From an uncultured Maribacter sp. (GTDB lineage Bacteria > Bacteroidota > Bacteroidia > Flavobacteriales > Flavobacteriaceae): a stretch of DNA of 64,000 nucleotides. The DNA is taken from positions 372,001 through 436,000 of the forward strand of contig NZ_CANMBB010000001.1 in assembly GCF_947495965.1 (NCBI RefSeq), given 5' to 3'. The position numbers were made by a program, and so were the translations under genes. This document shows, in pieces, positions 19,324 to 31,056 of the stretch (position 1 is its first letter; every line of letters starts with the position of its first letter). The notes beneath the pieces were generated by a model. That model was not told where the DNA came from, ran no database searches, and was given only the letters and a program-made list of their open reading frames with translations.

Positions 19324-20454
19324 ATGTCTACAAGAAGAAATTTTATTAAAAAAACAGGGCTAGCAGGTGCCGCTATAGCTTCCTCTTCCTCTGCTTTTGG
19401 AGCCTCTATTATTACAAAAAAAGAAAGTGCTAAACATTTACTTAATGAAACAGATACTATTCTTGGACATGGAGATTATAAATATAAATTAACTAAAAAT
19501 TGGGCTCAAATAAGCTCTACAAGAATCCCTTTACTTAATTGCCATGAAATGGTAATGGATAGTAAGGGTAGGTTAATTATGATTGGAGACCACCCGCAAA
19601 ACAATATCTTAATTTTTGATAAATCTGGAAAGTTATTAGACTATTGGGGAACTGCATATCAAGGTGGGCATGGTTTAACAATTCATGACGAAGGTGGAGA
19701 AGACATGCTATATATTGCAGATTCTGGTTGGGCATTAGGAAAAAATAACAAAATGGTAAAACACAACGGACGTATTGCCAAAACTACTGTGGATGGAAAA
19801 GTTATTTTTGATATTGGCCACCCAGTAACTATTGGAGTTTATAAACCAGGGGAATATTTTTGCCCAACAGAGACCGCTATTGGTCCAAACGGAGATATTT
19901 ATGTTGCAGATGGTTATGGCATGAGTAGAGTTATTCAATATGATGCTTACGGAAGATATATTAGGCATTGGGGAGGGAGTGATAACCCAGACAAAAATTA
20001 CCAAATAAAAAGTGCCCATGGCGTTGCTATAGATTATAGAGACAAAAACAACCCAATGGTTGTAGTTACTTCTAGAAGTCAAGCTAGTTTTAAGTGGTTC
20101 ACATTAGATGGTAAGTATATTAAAACATTACACTTACCAAATATGCAAGTATGTAGACCCGTTTTTGATGATAATAACTTATATGCTGGTGTTTGTTGGT
20201 CGCAACCAAAAGATGGAAAAACAAATTGGAGAGACCACACGGGATTTGTAACCATTTTAGAAGGTGACAAAGTAGTATCCAATCCAGGTGGCACAGAACC
20301 TGTTTACAAAGATGGAGAACTACAAGAAACCTTCCAAATAGATGAAAAACCTATATTACACGGCCATGATGTTTGTATTGATGAAGATAAAAATGTATAC
20401 ATATGTCAGTGGAATGCAAATCATTCTGCCCCATACAAATTAGAGCGCGTTTAA
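19324..20454 (+). CDS. NHL-repeat six-bladed propeller protein with Tat signal
   Basis: 376 residues starting with a twin-arginine signal (STRRNFIKKTGLAGAAIASS). The rest is a propeller of NHL-type blades: VMDSKGRLIMIGDHPQNNILIFDKSGKLLDYWG, then ETAIGPNGDIYVADGYGMSRVIQYD, GVAIDYRDKNN, and a final HDVCIDEDKNVYICQWNANH. The layout resembles peptidyl-hydroxyglycine lyase-like or lactonase-like propellers, which are often metal-dependent. It begins 12 nt after the DUF1501 gene and shares its Tat export route, so the two probably act together in the periplasm. No catalytic residues can be assigned with confidence. Confidence 0.85.
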   Translation: MSTRRNFIKKTGLAGAAIASSSSAFGASIITKKESAKHLLNETDTILGHGDYKYKLTKNWAQISSTRIPLLNCHEMVMDSKGRLIMIGDHPQNNILIFDKSGKLLDYWGTAYQGGHGLTIHDEGGEDMLYIADSGWALGKNNKMVKHNGRIAKTTVDGKVIFDIGHPVTIGVYKPGEYFCPTETAIGPNGDIYVADGYGMSRVIQYDAYGRYIRHWGGSDNPDKNYQIKSAHGVAIDYRDKNNPMVVVTSRSQASFKWFTLDGKYIKTLHLPNMQVCRPVFDDNNLYAGVCWSQPKDGKTNWRDHTGFVTILEGDKVVSNPGGTEPVYKDGELQETFQIDEKPILHGHDVCIDEDKNVYICQWNANHSAPYKLERV

Positions 20455-20475
20455 AAATTATTTACAGTTTATTTT

Positions 20476-21867
20476 ATGAATCAAGCACCAGATATAGTTT
20501 TATTCTTAGGAAGATTTCATCCCCTTATAGTACACATGCCAATAGGCTTTTTGTTTTTTGCTTTTTTATTAGAAATAGTTAGCAAATGGAAAAAAAACGA
20601 AACCCTTCTCTCTGGCATTCCTTTAGCTCTTTTAATGGGAGGAATTACCGCTACAGTATCTTGTATTCTTGGATATATGCTCTCTTTAAGTGGCGATTAC
20701 GAAGAAAGTGCTGTAGATAGCCATTTTTGGTTTGGAATAGCAACTACTGTAGTTGCATTTATAGCTTGGCTTATTAGGATAGATAAAATTAAACTCCCAA
20801 AAGGAAATACTTTTAAGGGTAATATTGCAACCCTTACGCTACTTGTTATTCTTTTGAGTATTACTGGGCACTATGGAGGTAATTTAACTCACGGTAGCGA
20901 TTATTTGCTTAAATATTTGCCTTTCGGTAAAGAAGAGAAGAAAGAATTAGTAGCAATTACAAAAATAGAAGATGCTGTTGTCTATGATTATTTAGTAGAG
21001 CCAATCTTAGATAACAAATGCACAAGCTGTCATAACTCTAGCAAGAAAAAAGGCGGTTTATCTTTAACAGACAGTACCTCTATCTCTAAAGGAGGAAAAA
21101 ATGGAGATGCCCTAATTGCGGGAAACTCATCAAAATCAGAAATGATAAAAAGAGTTCTCCTAGACCCCCACAATGAGGATTTTATGCCGCCAGAAGGCAA
21201 AACACCATTAACAGAAGAGGAAATAGCAATATTAACCTATTGGATAGACAATGCAAATGCTAATTATTCTTCTAAAGTTGCAGCAATAGAAACTCCTGAA
21301 AACATTACTCAAATTGCTTCTAATATGCTAGACATTCCTATTGAGGGTCAAAAAGGAGCAACTAAACTACCTACGGTTTCTGTAATAAACCAAGAAACTA
21401 TAAACGCAATTACTGCGCAAGGATTTACATTAAGAGAACTTGTGTTTGAATCTAGCTTATATGAAGTTGTTTTACCTCCTAAAAGCACTAAAAACAGCAC
21501 TCCTGAAGAGTTAGCAAAGAAAATAGAATCTTTATCTAGTATAAAAGATAATATTCTTTGGTTTTATGCCGATAACAATGGAATTACAGACGAGCATTTA
21601 AGTAAAATAGCGGAGTTTAAAAACTTACAAAAATTAAGCCTAAATAATAATACTATATCTGATAAAGGAATTGCATTTTTAGGAAATTTAAATAGTCTTA
21701 GTAGCCTTAATATTTACAACACTCAAGTTTCCAAGAACTCCCTATCTACATTTTTAAATATGAAAAACTTAGAGCATGTATATGCTTGGAAGACTTCTTT
21801 AAAAGAAGAAGATTTAGAATCTTTAAAAGAAAAAGAGAATGCTCCAAATATTGGTCTAGGAAAGTAA
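20476..21867 (+). CDS. Membrane cytochrome: DUF2231-like domain, cytochrome c and leucine-rich repeats
   Basis: 463 residues in three parts. The first about 155 residues form four membrane helices with paired histidines (FHPLIVHMPIGF and ITGHYGGNLTHG), a DUF2231-like pattern often thought to bind heme b. Next is a planctomycete-type cytochrome c domain (about 170-265) with CTSCH and a likely Met ligand in DFMPPEGK. The C-terminal third carries leucine-rich repeats (FKNLQKLSLNNNTISDKGIAFLGNL). It follows the NHL gene by 21 nt. It is the natural membrane electron acceptor for the soluble members of the module. Heme c attachment is supported by the motif; heme b is inference. Confidence 0.85.
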   Translation: MNQAPDIVLFLGRFHPLIVHMPIGFLFFAFLLEIVSKWKKNETLLSGIPLALLMGGITATVSCILGYMLSLSGDYEESAVDSHFWFGIATTVVAFIAWLIRIDKIKLPKGNTFKGNIATLTLLVILLSITGHYGGNLTHGSDYLLKYLPFGKEEKKELVAITKIEDAVVYDYLVEPILDNKCTSCHNSSKKKGGLSLTDSTSISKGGKNGDALIAGNSSKSEMIKRVLLDPHNEDFMPPEGKTPLTEEEIAILTYWIDNANANYSSKVAAIETPENITQIASNMLDIPIEGQKGATKLPTVSVINQETINAITAQGFTLRELVFESSLYEVVLPPKSTKNSTPEELAKKIESLSSIKDNILWFYADNNGITDEHLSKIAEFKNLQKLSLNNNTISDKGIAFLGNLNSLSSLNIYNTQVSKNSLSTFLNMKNLEHVYAWKTSLKEEDLESLKEKENAPNIGLGK

Positions 21868-22014
21868 ATTTAGTTTTTGTTTAGTGTAAAATACAAGCTT
21901 AAGTATTTTTTTAACCATATGTGGTACCCAAAAGAACGTATTTAATCATTAAAAATTAATGAAATAGGTATTTTTACTCTAACAATAAATTTCAAAAACT
22001 AAAATCACTTTTCT

Positions 22015-23700
22015 ATGTTAGCGCTTTGTAAAAAATTGCTTGTATTAGCAATCTATGTCTTTGTTTTCTTTTTATTCTCTTGCAATGAAAAAAAAGAAGA
22101 ACCTGCCAAAAAACCAAATATTATTTACATAATGGCAGATGACCATACCACACAAGGTTTTGGAATTTATGGAAGTCGTTTAGCTAATTTAAACCCTACT
22201 CCTACCTTAGACAAAATTGCTAATGAAGGTATTATTTTTGAAAATTGTTTTGTTAACAACGCTATATGTGTGCCTAGTAGAGCAGCAATTTTATCTGGCC
22301 AACGCGCGCAAACCAATGGCGTTTTAGATTTAGAAGGTATTCTCCCAATAGCAAAACAATATTTACCACAAGAAATGAAAAAGCTTGGTTACCAAACTGC
22401 TATTGTTGGTAAATGGCATTTGCATGAAGAGCCAGCTTCTTTTGACTACTATCAAGTATTACCTGTACAAGGAAAATACTTTAATCCAGAATTTAGAATT
22501 CAAGGAGACAAACCATGGCCAAATAACGTTGTTAAAACAGAAGGACACTCTTCTGACATGGTTACAGACATAAGTTTAGATTGGCTAAAAAACAAAAGAG
22601 ACCCTAACAAACCTTTCTTCTTAATGCATCATTTTAAAGCACCGCATGATGATTTTGAATATGCTCCAAGATATGAAGATTACTTAGCAGATACTTTTAT
22701 TCCAGAACCAGAAAGTTTATATGATAATAAAAACAATGGCTCTATTGCTACAAGAGGAAAAAACGATTCTTTAACACGTATTATTGGATCTTCTGTTTCT
22801 CATAGAAATTTAATACGTAACCAAGCACATAATATTTATTGGAATGACACTACTTTACATAGAAAGTACGGAAACGCAAGGGATATAAAGCCAGAACAGC
22901 ATGTGAAATTTGAGCTCACTCCTGATGAAAAAACATATACTAGTAAAGTATACCAAGATTATCTTAAAAAATATCTTCGTTGTGTAAAAGGTGTAGATGA
23001 TAATGTAAAAAGATTAATAGATTACCTAGAAAAAGAAAACCTTTTAGAGGAAACAATTATTGTTTACACTGGCGACCAAGGGTTTATGCTTGGTGAACAT
23101 GATTATATTGATAAAAGATGGATGTATGATGAAGCCATGCGTATGCCATTCTTTGTTCGTTACCCAAAAACTATTGCTAGTGGAACAAGAACTGACGCTA
23201 TTATAAACAATACGGACTTTGCCCCTACAATGATAGAACTAGCTGGCGGTAAGACTCCAGATTACATGCAAGGAAAAAGCTTTAAATCTATTTTAGAAAC
23301 AGGAAAAGAACCTGCAAATTGGCAAAAATCTACATACTACAGGTATTGGATGCACTTAGCTCACAGACATCAAAACCCTGCGCATTTTGGTGTAAGAACT
23401 AAAGATTATAAACTTATTTTCTTTTATGGAAAATATTGGGTAGATACAGACAATCCAGATGCAGAATACAACAAAAAAAGTTGGGGTAATGATTATGCAA
23501 ACCATACTCCTGCCGCTTGGGAATTTTATGATTTAAAGAAAGACCCTAAAGAAATGAATAATGCATATAACAATCCTGCCAATAAAGAAATCATTGCGGA
23601 ATTAAAAAAAGAACTACTAAAGCTACGTAAGGATTTAAATGAAACAGATGTTAACTACCCTCACATACAAAAAGTCATAGATGCGCATTGGAATGATTAA
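22015..23700 (+). CDS. S1 sulfatase lipoprotein
   Basis: 561 residues, lipobox LFSC (Cys23), metal site MADDHTTQGFGIYG, maturation motif Cys85-V-P-S-R89 followed by AAILSGQRAQTNG, then VGKWHLHEEP and TGDQGFMLGEHDYIDKRW. The last motif and RTKDYKLIFFYG near the C-terminus are typical of a large S1 group in marine Bacteroidota resembling iduronate and glycan endo/exo sulfatases. A 147-nt gap after the cytochrome gene suggests its own promoter, though no clear -7 element is visible. It precedes a LacZ-type GH2 by 22 nt, so the pair probably removes a sulfate and then the exposed galactose. Confidence 0.92.
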   Translation: MLALCKKLLVLAIYVFVFFLFSCNEKKEEPAKKPNIIYIMADDHTTQGFGIYGSRLANLNPTPTLDKIANEGIIFENCFVNNAICVPSRAAILSGQRAQTNGVLDLEGILPIAKQYLPQEMKKLGYQTAIVGKWHLHEEPASFDYYQVLPVQGKYFNPEFRIQGDKPWPNNVVKTEGHSSDMVTDISLDWLKNKRDPNKPFFLMHHFKAPHDDFEYAPRYEDYLADTFIPEPESLYDNKNNGSIATRGKNDSLTRIIGSSVSHRNLIRNQAHNIYWNDTTLHRKYGNARDIKPEQHVKFELTPDEKTYTSKVYQDYLKKYLRCVKGVDDNVKRLIDYLEKENLLEETIIVYTGDQGFMLGEHDYIDKRWMYDEAMRMPFFVRYPKTIASGTRTDAIINNTDFAPTMIELAGGKTPDYMQGKSFKSILETGKEPANWQKSTYYRYWMHLAHRHQNPAHFGVRTKDYKLIFFYGKYWVDTDNPDAEYNKKSWGNDYANHTPAAWEFYDLKKDPKEMNNAYNNPANKEIIAELKKELLKLRKDLNETDVNYPHIQKVIDAHWND

Positions 23701-23707
23701 GTAATAA

Positions 23708-26950
<3,243 letters not shown>

Positions 26951-26964
26951 AGAGCTTCTAGGTA

Positions 26965-27092
26965 AGCCTCGAGACTTTTAAATATTAATTACCAAGAGTA
27001 AACTATCTCGGGGCAAGCCCACGAGACATTAGAAGGAAAATTAGTATTCATTCCGACGCAAGCGTCAGAGCATTTAAATCTCGATTATCGAG
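26965..27092. repeat. Cluster of small extragenic palindromes
   Basis: Four GC-richer palindromic units lie in the gap after the GH2 gene: CTCGAG (about 26968-26973), CTCGGGGCAAGCCCACGAG (27007-27025), GACGCAAGCGTC (27055-27066) and CTCGATTATCGAG (27080-27092). They contrast with the AT-rich surroundings and resemble short extragenic repeats that I recall from other flavobacterial genomes. They may be REP-like sequences; no coding capacity is seen here. Confidence 0.55.
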
Positions 27093-27096
27093 TAAA

Positions 27097-27134
27097 TTAA
27101 AAATCCAGAAAGTTTATACTCTCTGGATTTTTAA
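27097..27134. terminator. Bidirectional intrinsic terminator
   Basis: TTAAAAATCCAGA (27097-27109) pairs perfectly with TCTGGATTTTTAA (27122-27134) across a 12-nt loop, with A- and T-rich ends on both sides. It sits between the converging GH2 gene and the FN3-like lipoprotein gene and can end both transcripts. Confidence 0.8.
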
Positions 27135-27154
27135 TTTTAGGAGTTTTAAACCTT

Positions 27155-27871
27155 TTAATTAGTTGAAAAACTATACACTAAAGAAGTTGAAGTATTTCCG
27201 TTTTGATCACGAGTAATTACTTTCCAATAATAGGTATTTCCTGCAACTAAAACTTGCCCTGTTAGGGCCAATGAAGTTGTAGTAGCAACTTTAGTAGTAG
27301 GTTCTACATTCGTGTCTAAATAAACATCGTACTCTTTAATATCATTATCTACATCTGTTCCGCTCCAAGACAAATCTACAGTTAAAGAAACGGAGCTTTC
27401 TTCATTTTCAGGACTAATTAATTCTGCAGGAAAAGGAGCATAGTTCTCTATACCTGGGCCTGCCAAATAAAACTTCCAAGTTTCACTAACAGCTGTAGTT
27501 TTTGTTTTATTAGACTTAGATTCAACATACCAAGAATACGGTTTACCGTTTTCTAAAGAGACCTCAACCTCATCAGTGGTAGCATTAGCTTCTGTTATAG
27601 TACCTGTATCTAAATTTTTCACATACACGGTATAAGAAGTAGTATTATCAGCCTTATTCCAATCCAAATTTAAATTGGTTTGCGAGTCTGATACTACAGT
27701 ACCTCCTGTACACTCTTCATTATTATCAGGGTAAACTAAAACAGCTTTAGTAGGATCTAGAACCTTTTCTTCGTCTTCACCAGAATCTTTATTACCTCCG
27801 CAAGAAGTTACTAAGACTAATACTAACAAAACAAACACCTCTCTTATTCTATTTCTATTCATTTTTCTCAT
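27155..27871 (-). CDS. FN3-like surface lipoprotein downstream of GH86
   Basis: 238 residues, lipobox VTSC (about residue 24) followed by a Gly/Asp/Glu-rich stretch (GGNKDSGEDEE) of the kind that can direct surface export of Bacteroidota lipoproteins. Two fibronectin-III-like domains follow: NLNLDWNKADNTTSYTVYVKNL with PYSWYVESKS, and VDLSWSGTDVDNDIKEYDVYLD with TYYWKVITRDQNGN. No catalytic motif is seen. The start could also be the Met three codons later. It begins 10 nt after the GH86 gene in the same transcript, so a role in holding substrate or enzyme at the cell surface is plausible. The specific ligand is unknown. Confidence 0.82.
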   Translation of the reverse strand: MRKMNRNRIREVFVLLVLVLVTSCGGNKDSGEDEEKVLDPTKAVLVYPDNNEECTGGTVVSDSQTNLNLDWNKADNTTSYTVYVKNLDTGTITEANATTDEVEVSLENGKPYSWYVESKSNKTKTTAVSETWKFYLAGPGIENYAPFPAELISPENEESSVSLTVDLSWSGTDVDNDIKEYDVYLDTNVEPTTKVATTTSLALTGQVLVAGNTYYWKVITRDQNGNTSTSLVYSFSTN

Positions 27872-27881
27872 CTCAATTATT

Positions 27882-30512
27882 TTATTCTACAACAAACTTA
27901 GAAGTTGCTTTTTCTGCTTCATCATTTTTAAAAACAATAACGTAAACTCCTTTGGCAAGGCTATTAACCATTATCTTGTTTTCTATAGTACGCATAGACT
28001 GTTCTTTTACCAACTCGCCATTTACATTATAAATGTATACCATAGCATTTAACAATTCTTTAGAAACAACAACAGATAGCTCTTCTTTTACAGGGCTGGG
28101 GTACACATAAAAAGAAGTGTCTACAAAAAAGTTTTCTTCATAAATACCTTGACAATTTTTATCTGTTACTACTTTTAGTTTATTGTCTCCTTCTTTTAAT
28201 GGTAATTTAATTTCATTAGAGCTTGTATGTATCTCTCTCCCATTAATTTCTATGAAATAGTTACTCCCTCCATCTAATTTTAAAGTAATTGCTTTTTTGG
28301 CAACACCTACTTTAGAGGATACATTTAATGCTTCAGGTTCTTTTATTAGCACTTCAAATTCTGCTTTATAATCAGGAAAAGATGGCAATGTAATACTAAT
28401 AATATAGGATCCTGGTTTTAAATTTTCTACATTCAATTCGTTCGTAAAACTAAAATTCTCATTATATCCACTTCCAGTAATGTTTGCACTATAATTCTGT
28501 GCAGTAATAGTTTTAATATTTATAACACCATTGTTCTTATTTATACATGTAGCATCTACTACTTTAACTTTAAAATTGTTTCTTGGTAATTTTGATGGAT
28601 GAAACTCTCTAACATTAGAACTAAAATTAAACACCTGTAAAGCCATACTACTTATATGGCCTCCTGCATCGGGAAATTCTACTGATACAGTATTGTTTTC
28701 TTCTAAAACATCATATGCAACTGGAATTTCTAAAGTACCAAAAAAACGACCTTTATCTGCTTGATTATAACCGCGCCAGTCTTCTGGAACAACTACACTA
28801 GTACCATTTACTTTTACTATTGGAATTAACTCTTTTCCATGATCTCTACCAATACCAACTCGCAATACAGCTTCTCCATACATTGCACTTTTTACAACTC
28901 CATTAATCGTAAAGGTATTTTCCTGCGATGCTATAATTGGCTTTAAATAATCAGTCGCATAATACTTAACTTCATCCGAGGTTTCGTCTACAGTTAAAGC
29001 TTCTGCAAATGTATATTCCAAAATAATAGTACTTTCGGCTCCAAGTACCACACTAGAAATAGAACTAGTAAAAGTTTCTTCTTCTAAAACAGGATTACTA
29101 CCATTAAGAGTTAAATGCCTTTTTAAAACACTTGCTACTGCTATATCATAAGCATCAAACACATTTAAATTTATAGTTACAGGATTAAATTCTAGATTAT
29201 TTAATATTACATATCCTTTATCTCCATCTATATAAGCATCTACCTGGATATCTAGATCCGAAGATTTAGTATCAATCCTTGTTCCTTTTACGTTTTTCCA
29301 TAAATCATAAAATTTAACTCGGTCCGTATAAACCCATTCTCCAGTGTAACTATTTGGCTCATTAGTTTTTCTCATTAAACGAGCAACATACGGAACATTT
29401 AAAGCAGAATTATATCCCCATTCTGCTTTAACAATAGTAAAAGGTATTGCAATAGCAATAGCATCTGGACGTTCCATAAAAGACATCATTTGAGAATTCT
29501 GTGCTTTTAAAAACAACCAATCTCTATAAGGGCTCCATTGCTCATTATTATAGTCATGTGTTTGTGCACCGTATTCTGATATTACATATTGCTTGGTATG
29601 GCCTAACCTAATCATACTATAATGATCCATCATATCAAAAGTAGCTTCTACATTGCTCCCTGATCGCAAATCAACTTTTCCGCCAATTGTAGGAAAATCA
29701 TATAAATGCCAAGACCAAAAATCCATTTTTTCTCCTGCTACATCTACAAACAATTTATCTCTATTAATCCAACGCTGAAAATCTCCAGTTTCAAAATCTG
29801 GAAACGCTACAGTATATCCTCCTATTTTTAAGTTAGGATTTTGAACTCTAATAGCATCTGCAACTTCTACATGAAAGTCTGCGATTTCTTGTAATGAATT
29901 GGTAAAATTCTTTTTACCACCCAAGGCTTCATAAGCTGGTTCATTTATAACTTCTACCCATGTAGGTTCTTCCTGCCCGTTATCTCCATGAAACTCATTA
30001 AAATAACGCCCCATATATTCTCCTGTAGCGATTGCACTTGCTAATTTCCATCCAGTATTACTAGTAGCTCTTTGGCTTTCTCCTGTCCAAAAAGGATGCA
30101 ATTGGCCTGCTATTACATGATTTTTCCTATTTTCATAAGGATGTAAATTGGGTTTTGAAGCATAATTATTTCGTGCAATTAAACCTTTAGAAGCTATTTT
30201 GGCGGGGTCTGCAAAGCCAGGTCTGGCAGGATCTTCTTCCATATTATTTAAATTCCAGGTAATGCCTCCTGTATCTCTCCCTAAATAAACATCATAACCA
30301 TTTAAAAAGTCATCTCTTAAATCGGATGTAAAATTATCTCCATCCCACTCTCCCTCTATCTGATTTGCATGGATGGTAATAAACTTAGAACGGTCAAATT
30401 CTGAAATATTCCCAACAGTATGTTTAACATTTAAATTTACATCTACACTTACTTGTGCATAAAAAGGGAAATATGTAAAACATAGAAACACTCCAATAAT
30501 TAGCTTATTCAT
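27882..30512 (-). CDS. GH86 beta-porphyranase/beta-agarase with type IX sorting domain
   Basis: 876 residues. A signal peptide (ends FPFYAQ) precedes a GH86-like catalytic domain: EFDRSKFITIHANQ near the N-terminus, acid/base Glu191 in VEVINEPAYE, WSWHLYDFP, and nucleophile Glu313 in YVISEYGAQTHD, then beta-sandwich domains to about residue 640. The final 75 residues (VYPSPVKEELSVVVSK, NGELVKEQS, LAKGVYVIVFKN) are a type A sorting domain for the type IX secretion system. GH86 enzymes cut beta-1,4 bonds in agarose or porphyran in endo fashion, so this is the probable chain-opening enzyme of the locus. Porphyran is favoured over agarose by the sulfatase-rich, GH117-free context, but this is inference. 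Confidence 0.82.
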   Translation of the reverse strand: MNKLIIGVFLCFTYFPFYAQVSVDVNLNVKHTVGNISEFDRSKFITIHANQIEGEWDGDNFTSDLRDDFLNGYDVYLGRDTGGITWNLNNMEEDPARPGFADPAKIASKGLIARNNYASKPNLHPYENRKNHVIAGQLHPFWTGESQRATSNTGWKLASAIATGEYMGRYFNEFHGDNGQEEPTWVEVINEPAYEALGGKKNFTNSLQEIADFHVEVADAIRVQNPNLKIGGYTVAFPDFETGDFQRWINRDKLFVDVAGEKMDFWSWHLYDFPTIGGKVDLRSGSNVEATFDMMDHYSMIRLGHTKQYVISEYGAQTHDYNNEQWSPYRDWLFLKAQNSQMMSFMERPDAIAIAIPFTIVKAEWGYNSALNVPYVARLMRKTNEPNSYTGEWVYTDRVKFYDLWKNVKGTRIDTKSSDLDIQVDAYIDGDKGYVILNNLEFNPVTINLNVFDAYDIAVASVLKRHLTLNGSNPVLEEETFTSSISSVVLGAESTIILEYTFAEALTVDETSDEVKYYATDYLKPIIASQENTFTINGVVKSAMYGEAVLRVGIGRDHGKELIPIVKVNGTSVVVPEDWRGYNQADKGRFFGTLEIPVAYDVLEENNTVSVEFPDAGGHISSMALQVFNFSSNVREFHPSKLPRNNFKVKVVDATCINKNNGVINIKTITAQNYSANITGSGYNENFSFTNELNVENLKPGSYIISITLPSFPDYKAEFEVLIKEPEALNVSSKVGVAKKAITLKLDGGSNYFIEINGREIHTSSNEIKLPLKEGDNKLKVVTDKNCQGIYEENFFVDTSFYVYPSPVKEELSVVVSKELLNAMVYIYNVNGELVKEQSMRTIENKIMVNSLAKGVYVIVFKNDEAEKATSKFVVE

Positions 30513-30644
30513 AAAATAGAATTTTTGTTAAAATTGTATTTTCTAAATATAGCTAAGAGAGCCGAAAACTATAGATAATAGCACTCAATAATAACTTAAC
30601 AAACTAATATAATAGACTATACATTTATTATACTCCTTATATGT

Positions 30645-30688
30645 AAAAAGCACTTATGCTAAGATTAATCTTAACATAAGTGCTTTTT
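30645..30688. terminator. Strong bidirectional hairpin terminator
   Basis: AAAAAGCACTTATG (30645-30658) pairs with CATAAGTGCTTTTT (30675-30688), and the interior TAAGATTAATCTTA is itself a perfect palindrome. The whole forms a nearly perfect 44-nt hairpin with one mismatch. On the minus strand it ends the SDR-fucP-mutarotase transcript 22 nt after the mutarotase stop and separates it from the GH86 unit, which must have its own promoter between 30513 and 30640. Confidence 0.85.
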
Positions 30689-30709
30689 ATCACAAATAAC
30701 AGCCTTTAA

Positions 30710-31051
30710 TTACAACTGAAATACCTTTTCCATTTCAATCCATTTTTCGCCTTTTTTTGCCCATGGCAACTCTTGTTGGAAATTCCACATTAGTTGCTCC
30801 CATTCTTGCACCTTTGGATTATTAGCATCCATCTCTGCTTTTTTATTAGGATCAAAAGTTTCATCAACTTCCATAATCATAAACATACGATTACCTGTTA
30901 AGTAAATTTGCATATCTACTATACCAGCATCCTTTATACTTTTAGTAATTTCTGGCCAAGCGTTTCCTGCTGCATGGTATTCTTTATACTCTGCAATTAA
31001 TTTAGGATCATTCTTTAAATCACACGAAAGGCAAAATCTTTTTGTATTCAT
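30710..31051 (-). CDS. L-rhamnose/L-fucose mutarotase (RhaM family)
   Basis: A 113-residue protein with the family's length and motifs: RFCLSCDLKNDPKLIAEYKEYHA at the start, DMQIYLTGNRMFMIMEV in the middle, WEQLMWNFQQELPWA near the end. Members interconvert the anomers of L-rhamnose or L-fucose in the cytoplasm. With fucP 5 nt upstream and an L-fucose-dehydrogenase-like SDR before that, the natural substrate is L-fucose or its 6-hydroxy analogue L-galactose. L-galactose fits the GH86 context better. Confidence 0.88.
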   Translation of the reverse strand: MNTKRFCLSCDLKNDPKLIAEYKEYHAAGNAWPEITKSIKDAGIVDMQIYLTGNRMFMIMEVDETFDPNKKAEMDANNPKVQEWEQLMWNFQQELPWAKKGEKWIEMEKVFQL

Positions 31052-31056
31052 TTTAT

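Noticed and set aside
26965-27092. CRISPR array
   Set aside because: The palindromes differ from one another and there are no equal repeats with unique spacers.
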